Below, in pieces: positions 43,915 to 53,076 of a DNA stretch of 64,000 nt (position 1 is the first letter of the stretch; the number at the start of each line of letters is the position of its first letter). The notes under the pieces were generated by a model. It saw only the letters and a list, made by a program, of their open reading frames with translations. It did not search any database and was not told the origin of the DNA. This DNA comes from Paenibacillus allorhizosphaerae (lineage in GTDB: Bacteria > Bacillota > Bacilli > Paenibacillales > NBRC-103111): contig NZ_CAJVCE010000013.1 in the NCBI RefSeq assembly GCF_910594985.1, positions 62,001-126,000 on the forward strand. The letters are read 5' to 3'. The translations under genes were made by a program, and so were the position numbers.

Positions 43915-44025
43915 ATGGCGGATCTCTATATGGTTTTGATTCTCGCAGCGACTTACGTTCTGTTCGCCGGCTTTTTGTCCTGGTGCGGCAAAGTGACTGA
44001 GGAAACGGGAGGTGAGCGCAAATGA
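43915..44025 (+). CDS. 36-residue membrane peptide upstream of kdpF
   Basis: MADLYMVLILAATYVLFAGF... then WCGKVTEETGGERK: one membrane segment with a short cytoplasmic tail. A TGGAGGAG ribosome site is 7 bases upstream, and the TGA overlaps the kdpF ATG (ATGA), a sign of translational coupling. Similar one-helix peptides with a WC pair occur just before kdpF in other bacteria; their role is unknown, perhaps as an assembly or stability subunit. Confidence 0.7.
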   Translation: MADLYMVLILAATYVLFAGFLSWCGKVTEETGGERK

Positions 44026-44099
44026 TCGTTGTTTATTTATTTACGGCGTTTATCTTTATTTACCTGGCCTATGCGCTCATTCATCCGGAGAAATTTTAG
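44022..44099 (+). CDS. kdpF: Potassium-transporting ATPase subunit KdpF
   Basis: 25 residues, one membrane helix ending in the hallmark LIHPEKF (KdpF proteins typically end in hxxPExF). It overlaps the preceding peptide gene by 4 bases and is followed 14 bases later by kdpA. KdpF stabilises the KdpABC complex in the membrane. Confidence 0.88.
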   Translation: MIVVYLFTAFIFIYLAYALIHPEKF

Positions 44100-44113
44100 G
44101 GAGGCTGTACACT

Positions 44114-45793
44114 GTGGGCATTTTGCAAATTGCCGTTGTGATCCTGATTTTGATGCTGATCGTTAAGCCGCTCGGCACTTATTTATACCAGGTGTTTCGG
44201 AATGAAGCGAGTGTGACGGACAAATTTTTTTCTATCATTGAGAAACCTGTTTTTGCCCTGATCGGGCTTAAGGATCGAAAGGGCATGACCTGGAAAACGT
44301 ACGGACTCAGCTTCATTTTAACGAACATCGTGCTGGTGGCCGTCAGTTATTTGATTCTGAGGGTACAAAAGTTTTTGCCGCTGAATCCGAACGGCATCGA
44401 CAACATGGAGCAGACGCTTTCATTCAATACGGTCATCAGCTTCATGACCAACACGAACCTGCAGCATTACAGCGGCGAATCGGGGCTCTCGTATTTCTCG
44501 CAAATGGCCGTCATCATGATGATGATGTTCACTTCTGCGGCGACCGGGTTATGTGTTGCCATCGCTTTTGTTCGAGGGATTACAAATAAGGGTCGGACGA
44601 TCGGGAACTTCTTTGAAGATTTCGTGAAAGCTCATACGCGCGTGTTTTTCCCGCTGGCGCTCGTGGTGACGCTTCTGCTTGTGGCGCTTCACGTTCCGCA
44701 AACGCTGCAGCCTACCTTAACGGTTACGGGTTTGGAGGGACAAGTACAACAAATCGCTATCGGTCCGGTGGCGTCTCTGGAGTCCATCAAGCACTTGGGA
44801 ACGAACGGCGGCGGATTTTTCGGAGTGAACTCGGCCCATCCGTTCGAGAATCCGAATCCGCTCACGAATGTCATCGAAATATTGTCGATGTGGTCGCTGG
44901 CGGCCGCACTCCCGTATACGTACGGCTTGTTCGCGAAAAACCGCAAGCAAGGTTGGGTTATCTTTTCCGCGATGATGATTTTGTTCCTGCTGTTCTTGTC
45001 CTTGGTTTACGTATCCGAGACCAGAGGTAACCCGGTGATGAACCGTTTGGGCATTGATGCATCACAGGGCAGCATGGAAGGGAAAGAGGTACGATTCGGC
45101 ATTCCGCAATCGGTTTTATTTACTACCGTTACGACATCGGCCACGACCGGTTCGGTGAACAATATGCATGATACGCTCACGCCGCTCGGAGGCATTACGC
45201 CGCTCGCTTTAATGATGCTGAACTGTGTGTTCGGAGGAAAGGGCGTCGGTCTGGTGAACATGCTGATGTACGCGATTCTGGCTGTTTTCCTCGCCGGTTT
45301 AATGGTAGGAAGGACGCCGGAGTTTCTGGGGCGAAAGATCGAAGCCCGCGAGATGAAATTAATCGCGATAGCGATATTGACGCATCCGTTTATCATACTT
45401 GCTCCAACGGCGATCGCGCTCGCAACGGAGCTCGGCAAAGCGGCGATTACGAACCCGACATTCCATGGAATCTCACAAGTACTGTATGAGTACACATCGT
45501 CCGCGGCCAATAACGGTTCGGGGTTCGAGGGACTCGGAGACAATACGCCGTTCTGGAATATAACCACAGGGCTCGTGATGCTGTTCGGCCGATATATTTC
45601 GATGGTCGCGCTTCTTGCCGTGGCCGGCTCGCTGCTGCGCAAGCAATGGGTTCCGGAAACGATCGGTACGTTCCGTACGGATAACGGTTTGTTCGTCGGC
45701 ATCCTTATAGGTACGGTACTGATTATCGGTGCATTGACGTTCTTGCCGGCGATTGTGCTTGGTCCGATTGCCGAGCATTTGACGATCCGTTAA
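44114..45793 (+). CDS. kdpA: Potassium-transporting ATPase subunit KdpA
   Basis: About 559 residues, the usual KdpA length. The selectivity-filter blocks of the SKT superfamily are present, including [31 protein letters not shown] and [22 protein letters not shown]. It is the K+-binding channel-like subunit. The start is taken at GTG 44114 (GGGAGG upstream), giving the normal MGILQIAVV start; a longer frame from 44012 overlaps kdpF and is rejected. Confidence 0.95.
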   Translation: MGILQIAVVILILMLIVKPLGTYLYQVFRNEASVTDKFFSIIEKPVFALIGLKDRKGMTWKTYGLSFILTNIVLVAVSYLILRVQKFLPLNPNGIDNMEQTLSFNTVISFMTNTNLQHYSGESGLSYFSQMAVIMMMMFTSAATGLCVAIAFVRGITNKGRTIGNFFEDFVKAHTRVFFPLALVVTLLLVALHVPQTLQPTLTVTGLEGQVQQIAIGPVASLESIKHLGTNGGGFFGVNSAHPFENPNPLTNVIEILSMWSLAAALPYTYGLFAKNRKQGWVIFSAMMILFLLFLSLVYVSETRGNPVMNRLGIDASQGSMEGKEVRFGIPQSVLFTTVTTSATTGSVNNMHDTLTPLGGITPLALMMLNCVFGGKGVGLVNMLMYAILAVFLAGLMVGRTPEFLGRKIEAREMKLIAIAILTHPFIILAPTAIALATELGKAAITNPTFHGISQVLYEYTSSAANNGSGFEGLGDNTPFWNITTGLVMLFGRYISMVALLAVAGSLLRKQWVPETIGTFRTDNGLFVGILIGTVLIIGALTFLPAIVLGPIAEHLTIR

Positions 45794-45809
45794 AGAGGTG
45801 ACGACAAAC

Positions 45810-47840
45810 ATGAGTAATAATAAAAAAACATTATTAACCGGGGACATCGTAAGAAATGCATTAAAGGATAGCTTTGTCAAGCTGAGCCCGGTCACCATGA
45901 TGAAAAATCCGGTTATGTTCGTCGTTGAAGTCGGGACGCTCATCGTATTGCTGATGATCGTTTTTCCAGGCTATTTCGGCACAGAAGAAAGCATCGGGTT
46001 TAATATTACCGTATTCCTGATTCTGTTATTCACCGTGCTGTTCGCCAATTTCGCCGAAGCGTTGGCGGAGGGCAGGGGCAAGGCGCAGGCCGATTCTCTG
46101 AAAAAAACGAAGAAGGAGACTACGGCAAACAAAGTCGTAAACGGCGGCGTGAAGCAAGTACCGTCGACCGAATTGCGCAAAGGCGATCTCGTCATCGTGT
46201 CGCAAGGCGAGATGATCCCGGGAGACGGCGAGGTGGTCGAGGGATTAGCGTCCGTAGACGAGTCCGCGATTACGGGGGAATCCGCTCCGGTCATCAAGGA
46301 AGCCGGCGGCGACTTCAGCTCGGTTACGGGCGGCACCCGCGTCGTAAGCGACAAAATCACGATCAGAATTACAAGCGATCCGGGCGAATCGTTCATCGAC
46401 CGAATGATCTCGCTCGTCGAGGGAGCGTCCAGACAAAAGACGCCCAATGAAATCGCTCTGAACACGCTGCTTACGAGCTTGACGCTTATCTTTTTGATCG
46501 TGGTTGTCACGCTTGCCCCGATCGCAAAATATTTGGGCATCGAGCTTTCGATTCCGGTGCTCATCTCGCTGCTCGTCTGCTTGATCCCGACGACGATCGG
46601 CGGCTTGCTGTCGGCGATCGGGATTGCCGGGATGGACCGGGTCACGCAGTTCAACGTGCTCGCCATGTCCGGCAAAGCGGTGGAAGCCGCGGGTGATATC
46701 AACACGATGATTTTGGATAAAACGGGTACGATCACCTTCGGCAACCGGATGGCCAGCGAGTTCATTCCCGTTGGCCCGGAGAGCGTTAGCTCGGTGGCCG
46801 AATGGTCGGCGATCGGCTCCGTCAAAGACGAGACGCCGGAAGGCCGTTCGGTGCTTGAACTCATGAAAAAGCAGGGGCTGCCTTATGACCCATCCGTCTC
46901 CGAAGGCGGCGAGTTCATTGAATTTAAGGCTGAAACCCGCATGAGCGGCATCGATCTGAAGGACGGCCGCAAAGTGCGCAAGGGCGCGGTCGATGCGGTG
47001 AGAAAATGGGTGGAAGCCCAAGGGGGTACCATCCCGTCCGATTTGAACGCGAAGGGCGATGCGGTTGCCAAGGAAGGCGGTACGCCTCTCGCCGTTGCGG
47101 TGGATAGAAAGATCTTCGGAATCATTTATTTGAAAGATACGGTCAAGCCGGGGATGAAAGAGCGCTTCGACCAGCTCCGCAAAATGGGCATCAAAACGAT
47201 TATGTGTACCGGCGACAACCCGCTGACGGCCGCTACGATCGCTCGTGAAGCGGGTGTGGACGATTTTATAGCCGAGAGCAAGCCGGAGGATAAAATCGCG
47301 GTTATCCGCAAAGAGCAGGCGGAAGGCAAACTCGTTGCGATGACCGGAGACGGCACGAACGATGCACCGGCACTGGCCCAAGCGGACGTAGGGCTTGCGA
47401 TGAACAGCGGGACGGTGGCGGCGAAGGAAGCGGCCAACATGGTCGATCTGGATTCCGACCCGTCGAAAATCATTGAAGTCGTGGCGATCGGCAAGCAGCT
47501 GCTGATGACGCGCGGTTCGCTGACGACATTCAGTATCGCGAACGATGTAGCCAAATATTTTGCGATCATTCCGGCCATGTTTACGCTGGCTATTCCACAG
47601 ATGGAAGCTCTGAACATCATGCGGCTCGGTTCGCCGATGTCGGCCATTTTGTCGGCGCTCATTTTTAACGCGATCATTATTCCGCTGCTCATTCCGCTGG
47701 CGATGAGGGGTGTTGCCTATAAACCGATGAGCTCCACCCGATTGCTGCAGCGCAACATTTTCATCTACGGACTCGGCGGCGTTGTCGTTCCGTTCATCGG
47801 GATCAAGCTGATCGACCTGTTTGTTCACTTATGGATTTAA
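45810..47840 (+). CDS. kdpB: Potassium-transporting ATPase subunit KdpB
   Basis: About 676 residues, P-type ATPase. The phosphorylation site DKTGT (in [13 protein letters not shown]), the actuator motif TGES and the hinge [16 protein letters not shown] are intact. ATG 45810 has GAGGTG 9 bases upstream. It hydrolyses ATP to drive K+ uptake with KdpA and KdpC. Confidence 0.96.
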   Translation: MSNNKKTLLTGDIVRNALKDSFVKLSPVTMMKNPVMFVVEVGTLIVLLMIVFPGYFGTEESIGFNITVFLILLFTVLFANFAEALAEGRGKAQADSLKKTKKETTANKVVNGGVKQVPSTELRKGDLVIVSQGEMIPGDGEVVEGLASVDESAITGESAPVIKEAGGDFSSVTGGTRVVSDKITIRITSDPGESFIDRMISLVEGASRQKTPNEIALNTLLTSLTLIFLIVVVTLAPIAKYLGIELSIPVLISLLVCLIPTTIGGLLSAIGIAGMDRVTQFNVLAMSGKAVEAAGDINTMILDKTGTITFGNRMASEFIPVGPESVSSVAEWSAIGSVKDETPEGRSVLELMKKQGLPYDPSVSEGGEFIEFKAETRMSGIDLKDGRKVRKGAVDAVRKWVEAQGGTIPSDLNAKGDAVAKEGGTPLAVAVDRKIFGIIYLKDTVKPGMKERFDQLRKMGIKTIMCTGDNPLTAATIAREAGVDDFIAESKPEDKIAVIRKEQAEGKLVAMTGDGTNDAPALAQADVGLAMNSGTVAAKEAANMVDLDSDPSKIIEVVAIGKQLLMTRGSLTTFSIANDVAKYFAIIPAMFTLAIPQMEALNIMRLGSPMSAILSALIFNAIIIPLLIPLAMRGVAYKPMSSTRLLQRNIFIYGLGGVVVPFIGIKLIDLFVHLWI

Positions 47841-47875
47841 TATAGAACGACAGAGAAGAAAGGATATGAAAAAGG

Positions 47876-48475
47876 ATGAATAAAACGGCGAAGATGGAAA
47901 CGGCACGGTTATCCCTCGGCATCGTGATACGGATCAGTTTGGTGTTTATCGTGCTATGCGGTATTGTATATCCACTCGTTTGTACAGGGCTTGCGCAGGT
48001 GCTGTTCCCGGGCCGGGCGAACGGCAGCCTCATTCAGAACAGTAAAGGGGAAGTCGTCGGCTCGGAGCTGATCGGACAAAAATTTACGGACCCGAAGTAC
48101 TTTCAAGGCAGAGTATCGAGTATTGATTACAAAGCGGAAGCGTCCGGGACCAACAACTATGCGCCGTCCAATCCGGACATGCTGAAGCGAACGCAGGAGT
48201 CGATCGAGGAATGGAAAAAGAACAATCCGGATGTGCCGGTCAGCCGACTTCCGATTGATTTGATCACGAACTCGGGCTCGGGCCTCGACCCGCACATCAC
48301 TCCGGCATCCGCCAAAGCGCAGGTACCGCGGATTAGCAAGCTGACTGGAATCTCTTCAAGCCAGTTGGAACAGCTGATCAATGCGAATACGGAAGGGCGC
48401 GATCTCGGTCTGTTCGGCGAACCGCGGGTCAATGTGCTGAAGCTGAATCTGGCGTTAGACGGGCTAAAAAAATAA
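47876..48475 (+). CDS. kdpC: Potassium-transporting ATPase subunit KdpC
   Basis: 199 residues. One N-terminal membrane helix ([28 protein letters not shown]) precedes the conserved soluble domain: [32 protein letters not shown] and LNLALDGL. KdpC is the periplasm-facing assembly subunit. It starts 35 bases after kdpB. Confidence 0.95.
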   Translation: MNKTAKMETARLSLGIVIRISLVFIVLCGIVYPLVCTGLAQVLFPGRANGSLIQNSKGEVVGSELIGQKFTDPKYFQGRVSSIDYKAEASGTNNYAPSNPDMLKRTQESIEEWKKNNPDVPVSRLPIDLITNSGSGLDPHITPASAKAQVPRISKLTGISSSQLEQLINANTEGRDLGLFGEPRVNVLKLNLALDGLKK

Positions 48476-48496
48476 ACTTATAAAATGGCTTATCGG

Positions 48497-48536
48497 AAAA
48501 AGTCGGGATGAAGCGCAGGCTTCTCCAGACTTTTTC
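48497..48536 (+). terminator. Hairpin between kdpC and the KdpD-like gene
   Basis: AAAAAGTC...GACTTTTT with an inner GAAGC/GCTTC stem, just after kdpC. It could attenuate transcription into the KdpD-like gene and so set a lower expression level for the sensor. Confidence 0.6.
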
Positions 48537-48561
48537 TGTGTTCCGAGAAAGGAGGGCTCGG

Positions 48562-50910
48562 GTGGAAACGTTCAAAAGAAAAACGCCCGAGGAGCTGCTG
48601 CTGTCGATTTCCAAGCTGCATCGCGGACGGCTGAAGGTGTACATCGGCGCCGTCAGCGGGTCGGGGAAAACGTATCATATGCTGCGGGAAGGGCAGTCTC
48701 TGAAAACACAAGGGATCGATGTCGTCATTTGCGCCGTCTCCACGATGCAGCGGCCCGAAACCGTGGGGCAAATCGGGGATTTGGAGCGCGTGCCGAGCAT
48801 TCATTGGATGAAAGGAGCGATCGAGAAAAAAGACTTGAATCTGGAAGCCCTCATCGATCGCAATCCGGAAGTCGTGTTAGTCGACGGCTTGGCGCATCGC
48901 AACCGCGAAGGGGCCCGGTTTGCCACGCGGGCGGAGGATATCCGCTATCTTCTCGGGTGCGGAATCAGCGTCATTACGACAGTGAACGTCTACGAGTTGG
49001 AAGGCGTCACGGAGCTCGCCAAAAAATTAACCGGGGTCGAGGTTCACGAAACGGTGCCAGCGGAGACGTTGGAAATGGCCGATGAGGTGGTGCTGATCGA
49101 CGCAACACCGGAAGCGCTGCTGAGCCGTGCGGCGGAAGGGCACCTGAAGCTGGGGCAAGGAAGCTTGTTTAAACCCGGCCATTTGGCCGTTCTCCGGGAA
49201 CTGTCTCTGCGTTTGATGGCGGAGGGAGTAAACGAATCGCTGGAAAAATACAGGGAAGGGCTGGGGATGATCGGTCCTTCCGGCGCCGCCGAGCGCATCC
49301 TCGTTTCCACGCAGTACCATTGGAACGGCTCCATCTATGTCCGCAGAGGCCAACAAATCGCCAAACGGTTGAATGGCGAATTAATCGTGGTTGCCTTTGT
49401 TCAAGAGAAAAAACAGCTTACGAAGGAAGCGGCCGCTTTTCGCGGCTCGATCATCAAATTGGTGGAAAAAGTGGGAGGCGGGTTCGAAGAGCTGCCGCTC
49501 CAATCCCGTAGGTCGCTGCCTGGCGTTTTGGTAACGTATGCCTTGGAGCATGGCGTTACCCGGATCGTGATGGGCCATTCCAAGCAAACGAAGTGGCAGG
49601 AATTTTGGCAGGGCTCTATCGTCCATGACATGCTCCGGCTGACGAAAAATATCGACGTCTTCATCGTTGCCGACCGGGCGGCGCATGAAGGAGAAAGAAT
49701 ACTGCCGGCCAAGCTGGAGAAGCCGGAGGAAGAAGCCGAGTTGTTTCGCCGTCTCAGCTCGCAGGAGGTGGAGAGCAAAATTCGGCGAATCAAACGAGGC
49801 CATTTCAAAGTGTATATCGGCGCTGCGCCCGGCGTCGGAAAAACGTACACGATGCTGCGCGAAGGCAACGATTTGTTGAAAAAGGGGATAAACGTCCGCG
49901 TGGGCTTACTCGAAACCCATGGACGGCAGGAAACGCTTGCTCAAATCGGGCATTTGGAGACCGTTCCGCGCAAAGTCATCGAATATCGCGGCAGCCGCCT
50001 AGAAGAGATGGATACGCATGAAATCATTCGCCTTAATCCGGAGGTCGTTCTAGTAGACGAACTGGCCCATACGAATGTGCCGGGCAGCAAAAATAAAAAA
50101 AGGTACGAGGACATACTGGATATTTTGTCGGCCGGTATTTCCGTCATTACGACGGTCAACGTGCAGCATTTGGAAAGCTTGAACGACGCAGTGGAGCAAA
50201 TCACCGGCATCCGTGTCCGGGAGACGGTACCGGACCATATTTTGAGATTGGCGGACGAGGTGCAGTTGATCGACGTTGCGCCAGAATCGCTCCAGCAGCG
50301 GATGAGAGAAGGCCGAATTTATTCCATGGACAAAGTGGATCAGGCGCTGAATCATTTTTTTAAGACGGGCAATTTGATCGCTTTGCGTGAGCTGGCGCTC
50401 CGCGAAATTGCGGACGACGTCGATGAACGGCTGGAATCATGGCAGCGAAGCAGTTCCTTGCGCGGTCCGTGTAGGAGGCAGGAGGTCATTCACGTATGTA
50501 TCGATACGACGCCCCAAGCGGAACGACTGATTCGCCGAGGCTTCCGGATTGCCTACAGACTCAAAGCAAGGTGGTACGTAACCTACGTACGGATGGAGCG
50601 GCAAGAGTTAGGCGAGGAGGCGCGGCGGCGGCTGGAGTCGCTGCAACAATTGACGGAGCGGCTAGGCGGGACGTTCGAAACGATCGCGGCCGCCGGCCGC
50701 AAGCAGCTTTCGGCTGTCATTGTATCCCAGGCGAACCACTACAAAGCGACGCAGATGATCATCGGCCAATCAAAGCAAGCGTGGTGGAAGGAGCTTTACC
50801 GAGGCTCGATTGTGAAGCGGGTTCTACGGGCTGCAAGACATATGGATGTGCTCGTCGTTGCCGAGTACGGCCCTTTGAACGCAGCCGAACAACCGCTTGA
50901 AGGAAAGTAG
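48562..50910 (+). CDS. Kinase-less KdpD-type sensor with duplicated N-terminal KdpD-USP module
   Basis: About 782 residues made of two KdpD N-terminal units in tandem, period ~391 residues. Unit 2 is canonical: Walker A GAAPGVGKT (420-428), VLVDELAHTNVPGSKNKKR and a C-terminal universal-stress-protein domain. Unit 1 is diverged: Walker A GAVSGSGKT (29-37), VLVDGLAHRNREGAR, and loss of the acidic residue and the NVPGS loop. There are no membrane helices, no histidine-kinase domain, and no kdpE nearby. KdpD USP domains bind c-di-AMP in S. aureus, so this may be a protein-level c-di-AMP sensor. GTG 48562 has AGGAGGG upstream. Confidence 0.88.
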   Translation: METFKRKTPEELLLSISKLHRGRLKVYIGAVSGSGKTYHMLREGQSLKTQGIDVVICAVSTMQRPETVGQIGDLERVPSIHWMKGAIEKKDLNLEALIDRNPEVVLVDGLAHRNREGARFATRAEDIRYLLGCGISVITTVNVYELEGVTELAKKLTGVEVHETVPAETLEMADEVVLIDATPEALLSRAAEGHLKLGQGSLFKPGHLAVLRELSLRLMAEGVNESLEKYREGLGMIGPSGAAERILVSTQYHWNGSIYVRRGQQIAKRLNGELIVVAFVQEKKQLTKEAAAFRGSIIKLVEKVGGGFEELPLQSRRSLPGVLVTYALEHGVTRIVMGHSKQTKWQEFWQGSIVHDMLRLTKNIDVFIVADRAAHEGERILPAKLEKPEEEAELFRRLSSQEVESKIRRIKRGHFKVYIGAAPGVGKTYTMLREGNDLLKKGINVRVGLLETHGRQETLAQIGHLETVPRKVIEYRGSRLEEMDTHEIIRLNPEVVLVDELAHTNVPGSKNKKRYEDILDILSAGISVITTVNVQHLESLNDAVEQITGIRVRETVPDHILRLADEVQLIDVAPESLQQRMREGRIYSMDKVDQALNHFFKTGNLIALRELALREIADDVDERLESWQRSSSLRGPCRRQEVIHVCIDTTPQAERLIRRGFRIAYRLKARWYVTYVRMERQELGEEARRRLESLQQLTERLGGTFETIAAAGRKQLSAVIVSQANHYKATQMIIGQSKQAWWKELYRGSIVKRVLRAARHMDVLVVAEYGPLNAAEQPLEGK

Positions 50911-50930
50911 GCGGAGGGCGTTTTTTCCGA

Positions 50931-51881
50931 TTACCGGAACCAGCCCTTTTTGCTGAACCACGCAAACATGCCGAATCCGATGCCGAACATGAAAGCGAGA
51001 ACGATAAAATAGCCCCAATGCCATTTCAACTCCGGCATATACTCGAAATTCATCCCGTAAATTCCGGCGATGAACGTAAGCGGCATGAAGATCGTCGTAA
51101 TGACGGTCAACGTCTTCATGATCGTATTCATCCGATTCGAATTCAAAGAAATGTAGCTGTCGCGTATATCGGCCGTTACGTCTCTGTTCGATTCGATCAT
51201 CTCCGATAATTTCAACAAGTGGTCGTAAATATCTTTGAAGTAAAACAGCTGCGCTTTCAGCCCTTCGATGCGATCCGAGTTGACGATCCGGTACAGCAGA
51301 TCGCGCATCGGTATAATCGTTCGTCTCAGCTTGAGCAGTTTGGTTCGAATATTAAAAATCTGGTTCATCAATACGTCGATGCTTTCTTGATTGCTGTTGT
51401 TTTCAATATCGCTCAGCTGGTCTTCCAATTGATAGACGCTCGGAAAATATTGGTCGACCAACTTATCCATAACCAAATAAGCCGCATACAAATGGCCTTT
51501 GTCGGCGCCTTGTTTTTGCTCGGCAATCCGGCTCCACGCATCTTCGATCTCATCGAGGTGGGTAAAATGAAACGTGACGACAAAGTTCGTCCCCAAAAAT
51601 AAATCGACTTCCTCGGCGGCCAGCGTTGCCGAATTGAGCGCGTGCAGCACAAAGAAGTGCACATCTTCGTAATGATCCAGCTTCGGCCGCTGCAGCAAAT
51701 GAAAGCAATCTTCCACGGCCAGCGGATGAAAGTGAAAGAACTGTTCCAGCAGAAGCGCTTCCGTTTCCGTCGGTTTATGAAAATCGACCCAGTACCACTG
51801 AATGTCGGGCTCCGAAAGCTGCTCCAAAGGTATGTCCTTAATTACTTCCTGATTTTTCGTAACGGCTAAGGCACGAATCAT
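50931..51881 (-). CDS. corA: CorA-family magnesium/divalent-cation channel
   Basis: 316 residues. Long soluble N-terminal region, then two C-terminal membrane helices with the signature YGMN between them (AGIYGMNFEYMPELKWHWG) and a basic cytoplasmic tail (FSKKGWFR). AAGGAGCCCGC precedes the ATG. It is convergent with the KdpD-like gene (20 bases apart). CorA conducts Mg2+ or Co2+ as a pentamer. Its position inside a K+/c-di-AMP island suggests joint cation homeostasis but it has no riboswitch of its own that I can see. Confidence 0.92.
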   Translation of the reverse strand: MIRALAVTKNQEVIKDIPLEQLSEPDIQWYWVDFHKPTETEALLLEQFFHFHPLAVEDCFHLLQRPKLDHYEDVHFFVLHALNSATLAAEEVDLFLGTNFVVTFHFTHLDEIEDAWSRIAEQKQGADKGHLYAAYLVMDKLVDQYFPSVYQLEDQLSDIENNSNQESIDVLMNQIFNIRTKLLKLRRTIIPMRDLLYRIVNSDRIEGLKAQLFYFKDIYDHLLKLSEMIESNRDVTADIRDSYISLNSNRMNTIMKTLTVITTIFMPLTFIAGIYGMNFEYMPELKWHWGYFIVLAFMFGIGFGMFAWFSKKGWFR

Positions 51882-52098
51882 AAGCGGGCTCCTTGCATGT
51901 CCATTGTATTGGGATCATTTTACCACAAATATAATCGTCTCACATTTATTGGAACAGATGCGGCAAGGTCTGGCAGATCATTTTGAATAAGTGTAAGAAA
52001 TACGGAGAATTAGTCAGGATTGTAGAGATTAATATAGATTGGGCCGGAAAAGGCAGGTCGCAATATCGGAAAATGCCGTATTTGGGACGCGGCTCGTA

Positions 52099-52127
52099 TT
52101 TACATCGACAACCGACAGGCGTATGAT
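52099..52127 (+). promoter_or_regulatory. Promoter of the repeat-expanded riboswitch
   Basis: TTTACA (52099-52104), 17 bp, TATGAT (52122-52127), the same pair as before the first kdp riboswitch. The stretch between corA and this promoter holds no gene. Confidence 0.7.
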
Positions 52128-52189
52128 ACAACTCATGTAATGTTTCATATTTGATGTTCTAGTCGCTGAATATTCTTCGTATCGCGAAG

Positions 52190-52538
52190 GACAACGGGGG
52201 AACCGTGGAAGTTGATGCACAAACGGTGTGAGAGCCGTTTACGCATGCATTTGGGGTGAATCTCAGAAGTTACAACTGACATCGCAGTTACCGGTGGTAA
52301 TAGTTGCAACGTAGTTGACAACTGACACCGCGAACTAGGCGTAACAGTTGCAACGTAGTTGACAACTGACACCATGAACTAGGCGTAACAGTTGCAACGT
52401 AGTTGACAACTGACACCATGAACTAGGTGTAACAGTTGCAACGTAGTTGACAACTGACACCATGAACTAGGTGTAACAGTTGCAACGTGAGTAGGGCGAC
52501 TCTCACCGTCCGAACCCGACAGCTAACCTCGTAAGCGT
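52190..52538 (+). promoter_or_regulatory. c-di-AMP riboswitch (ydaO class) with expanded peripheral region
   Basis: Conserved blocks: ACGGGGGAACC, GGTGTGAGAGCC, GGGGTGAATCTC, GAGTAGGGCGACTCTCACC, CCGAACCCGACAGCTAACCTCGTAAGCG. About 220 bases of hairpin repeats are inserted between the GGGGTGAATC block and the GTAGGGCGAC block, where other copies have one or two hairpins. The two halves of the core are intact, so the aptamer may still fold. A terminator and a short membrane protein gene follow. Confidence 0.92.
52269..52486 (+). repeat. 44-bp tandem repeat forming five consecutive hairpins inside the riboswitch
   Basis: Four near-identical units begin at 52314, 52358, 52402 and 52446, exactly 44 bp apart; a degenerate fifth unit precedes them (52269-52310). 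Each unit folds as GTTGaCAACTGACACC, an 8-nt loop (ATGAACTA or GCGAACTA), GGTGTaaCAGTTGCAAC, with GTA between units. Differences between units are few (AC/GC in the loop, GGCGT versus GGTGT in the stem), which points to recent amplification. Confidence 0.93.
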
Positions 52539-52629
52539 CGAACGACAGCCTTATGCCGAAGGACCGTTCCGGTTCGTTACGGCAAGGATGTCATGAGAGA
52601 GGATGATGAAGCTTGTGACGAACTGACGT

Positions 52630-52661
52630 CCACAGGGTTTATACCTCTGTGGCTTTTTTTG
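52630..52661 (+). terminator. Terminator of the repeat-expanded riboswitch
   Basis: CCACAG...CTGTGG stem followed by CTTTTTTT. It lies about 90 bases after the aptamer and 56 bases before the small membrane-protein gene. Confidence 0.88.
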
Positions 52662-52716
52662 TTGTCTTTTTTCCTAACACCGGCGGATGCCGGACGATTT
52701 GAGGAGGACCGCTTTC

Positions 52717-52887
52717 ATGGTTTTCAGCTTTGTTTTTATTTGCTTGTTTATCGTCATTTTAGTTATTTCCCAAATTTTTGACAGCAAACCGTTTACGAGC
52801 CGTAATCGATGGAGAAACCGGCTTATGATTTCCGCTTCCTGTTCTTTGCTTTTCTCCAGCGTCATTACTTGGTTCGTGATCAATTAG
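52717..52887 (+). CDS. 56-residue membrane protein under c-di-AMP riboswitch control
   Basis: Two hydrophobic segments (VFSFVFICLFIVILVISQIF and LMISASCSLLFSSVITWFVI) separated by a short basic loop (RNRWRNR), so probably a helical hairpin in the membrane. ATG 52717 has GAGGAGG 8 bases upstream; a longer frame from 52687 lacks a ribosome site. It is the only gene between the riboswitch terminator and the next terminator (52927), so it is the apparent sole target of this riboswitch. Family not recognised; a small cation-transport or osmotic component is possible. Confidence 0.7.
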   Translation: MVFSFVFICLFIVILVISQIFDSKPFTSRNRWRNRLMISASCSLLFSSVITWFVIN

Positions 52888-52926
52888 GGCATAACTTTTA
52901 AACTATAAACGATCAATGTAAAATAT

Positions 52927-52967
52927 GGGGTTTCTCATCTGCCGAGGCGTTGAGAACCCCTTTTTTC
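52927..52967 (+). terminator. Terminator of the small membrane-protein gene
   Basis: GGGGTTTCTC...GAGAACCCC stem followed by TTTTTT, 40 bases after the stop codon. It closes the riboswitch transcription unit. Confidence 0.88.
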
Positions 52968-53076
52968 TATACTCGGAGCAGCGTTATCCTTTTACAAAAA
53001 GTTATATTTACAAAGCGGAGTGAATGCGTTACCATTTTTTTTAACGAACGACTGGATGGTGGGGAGTGTGGGGGCG

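Noticed and set aside
46245..47828. 527-codon open frame on the minus strand opposite kdpB
   Set aside because: Antisense shadow of kdpB; composition is Arg/His-rich noise with no family features.
48562..50910. Complete KdpD sensor kinase
   Set aside because: The length comes from a duplicated N-terminal module; there are no membrane helices, no H-box and no ATPase domain of a histidine kinase.
52269..52486. Possible CRISPR array or satellite because of regular 44-bp repeats
   Set aside because: Repeats are contiguous without unique spacers, lie inside a ydaO aptamer, and match the peripheral hairpin of sister riboswitches.
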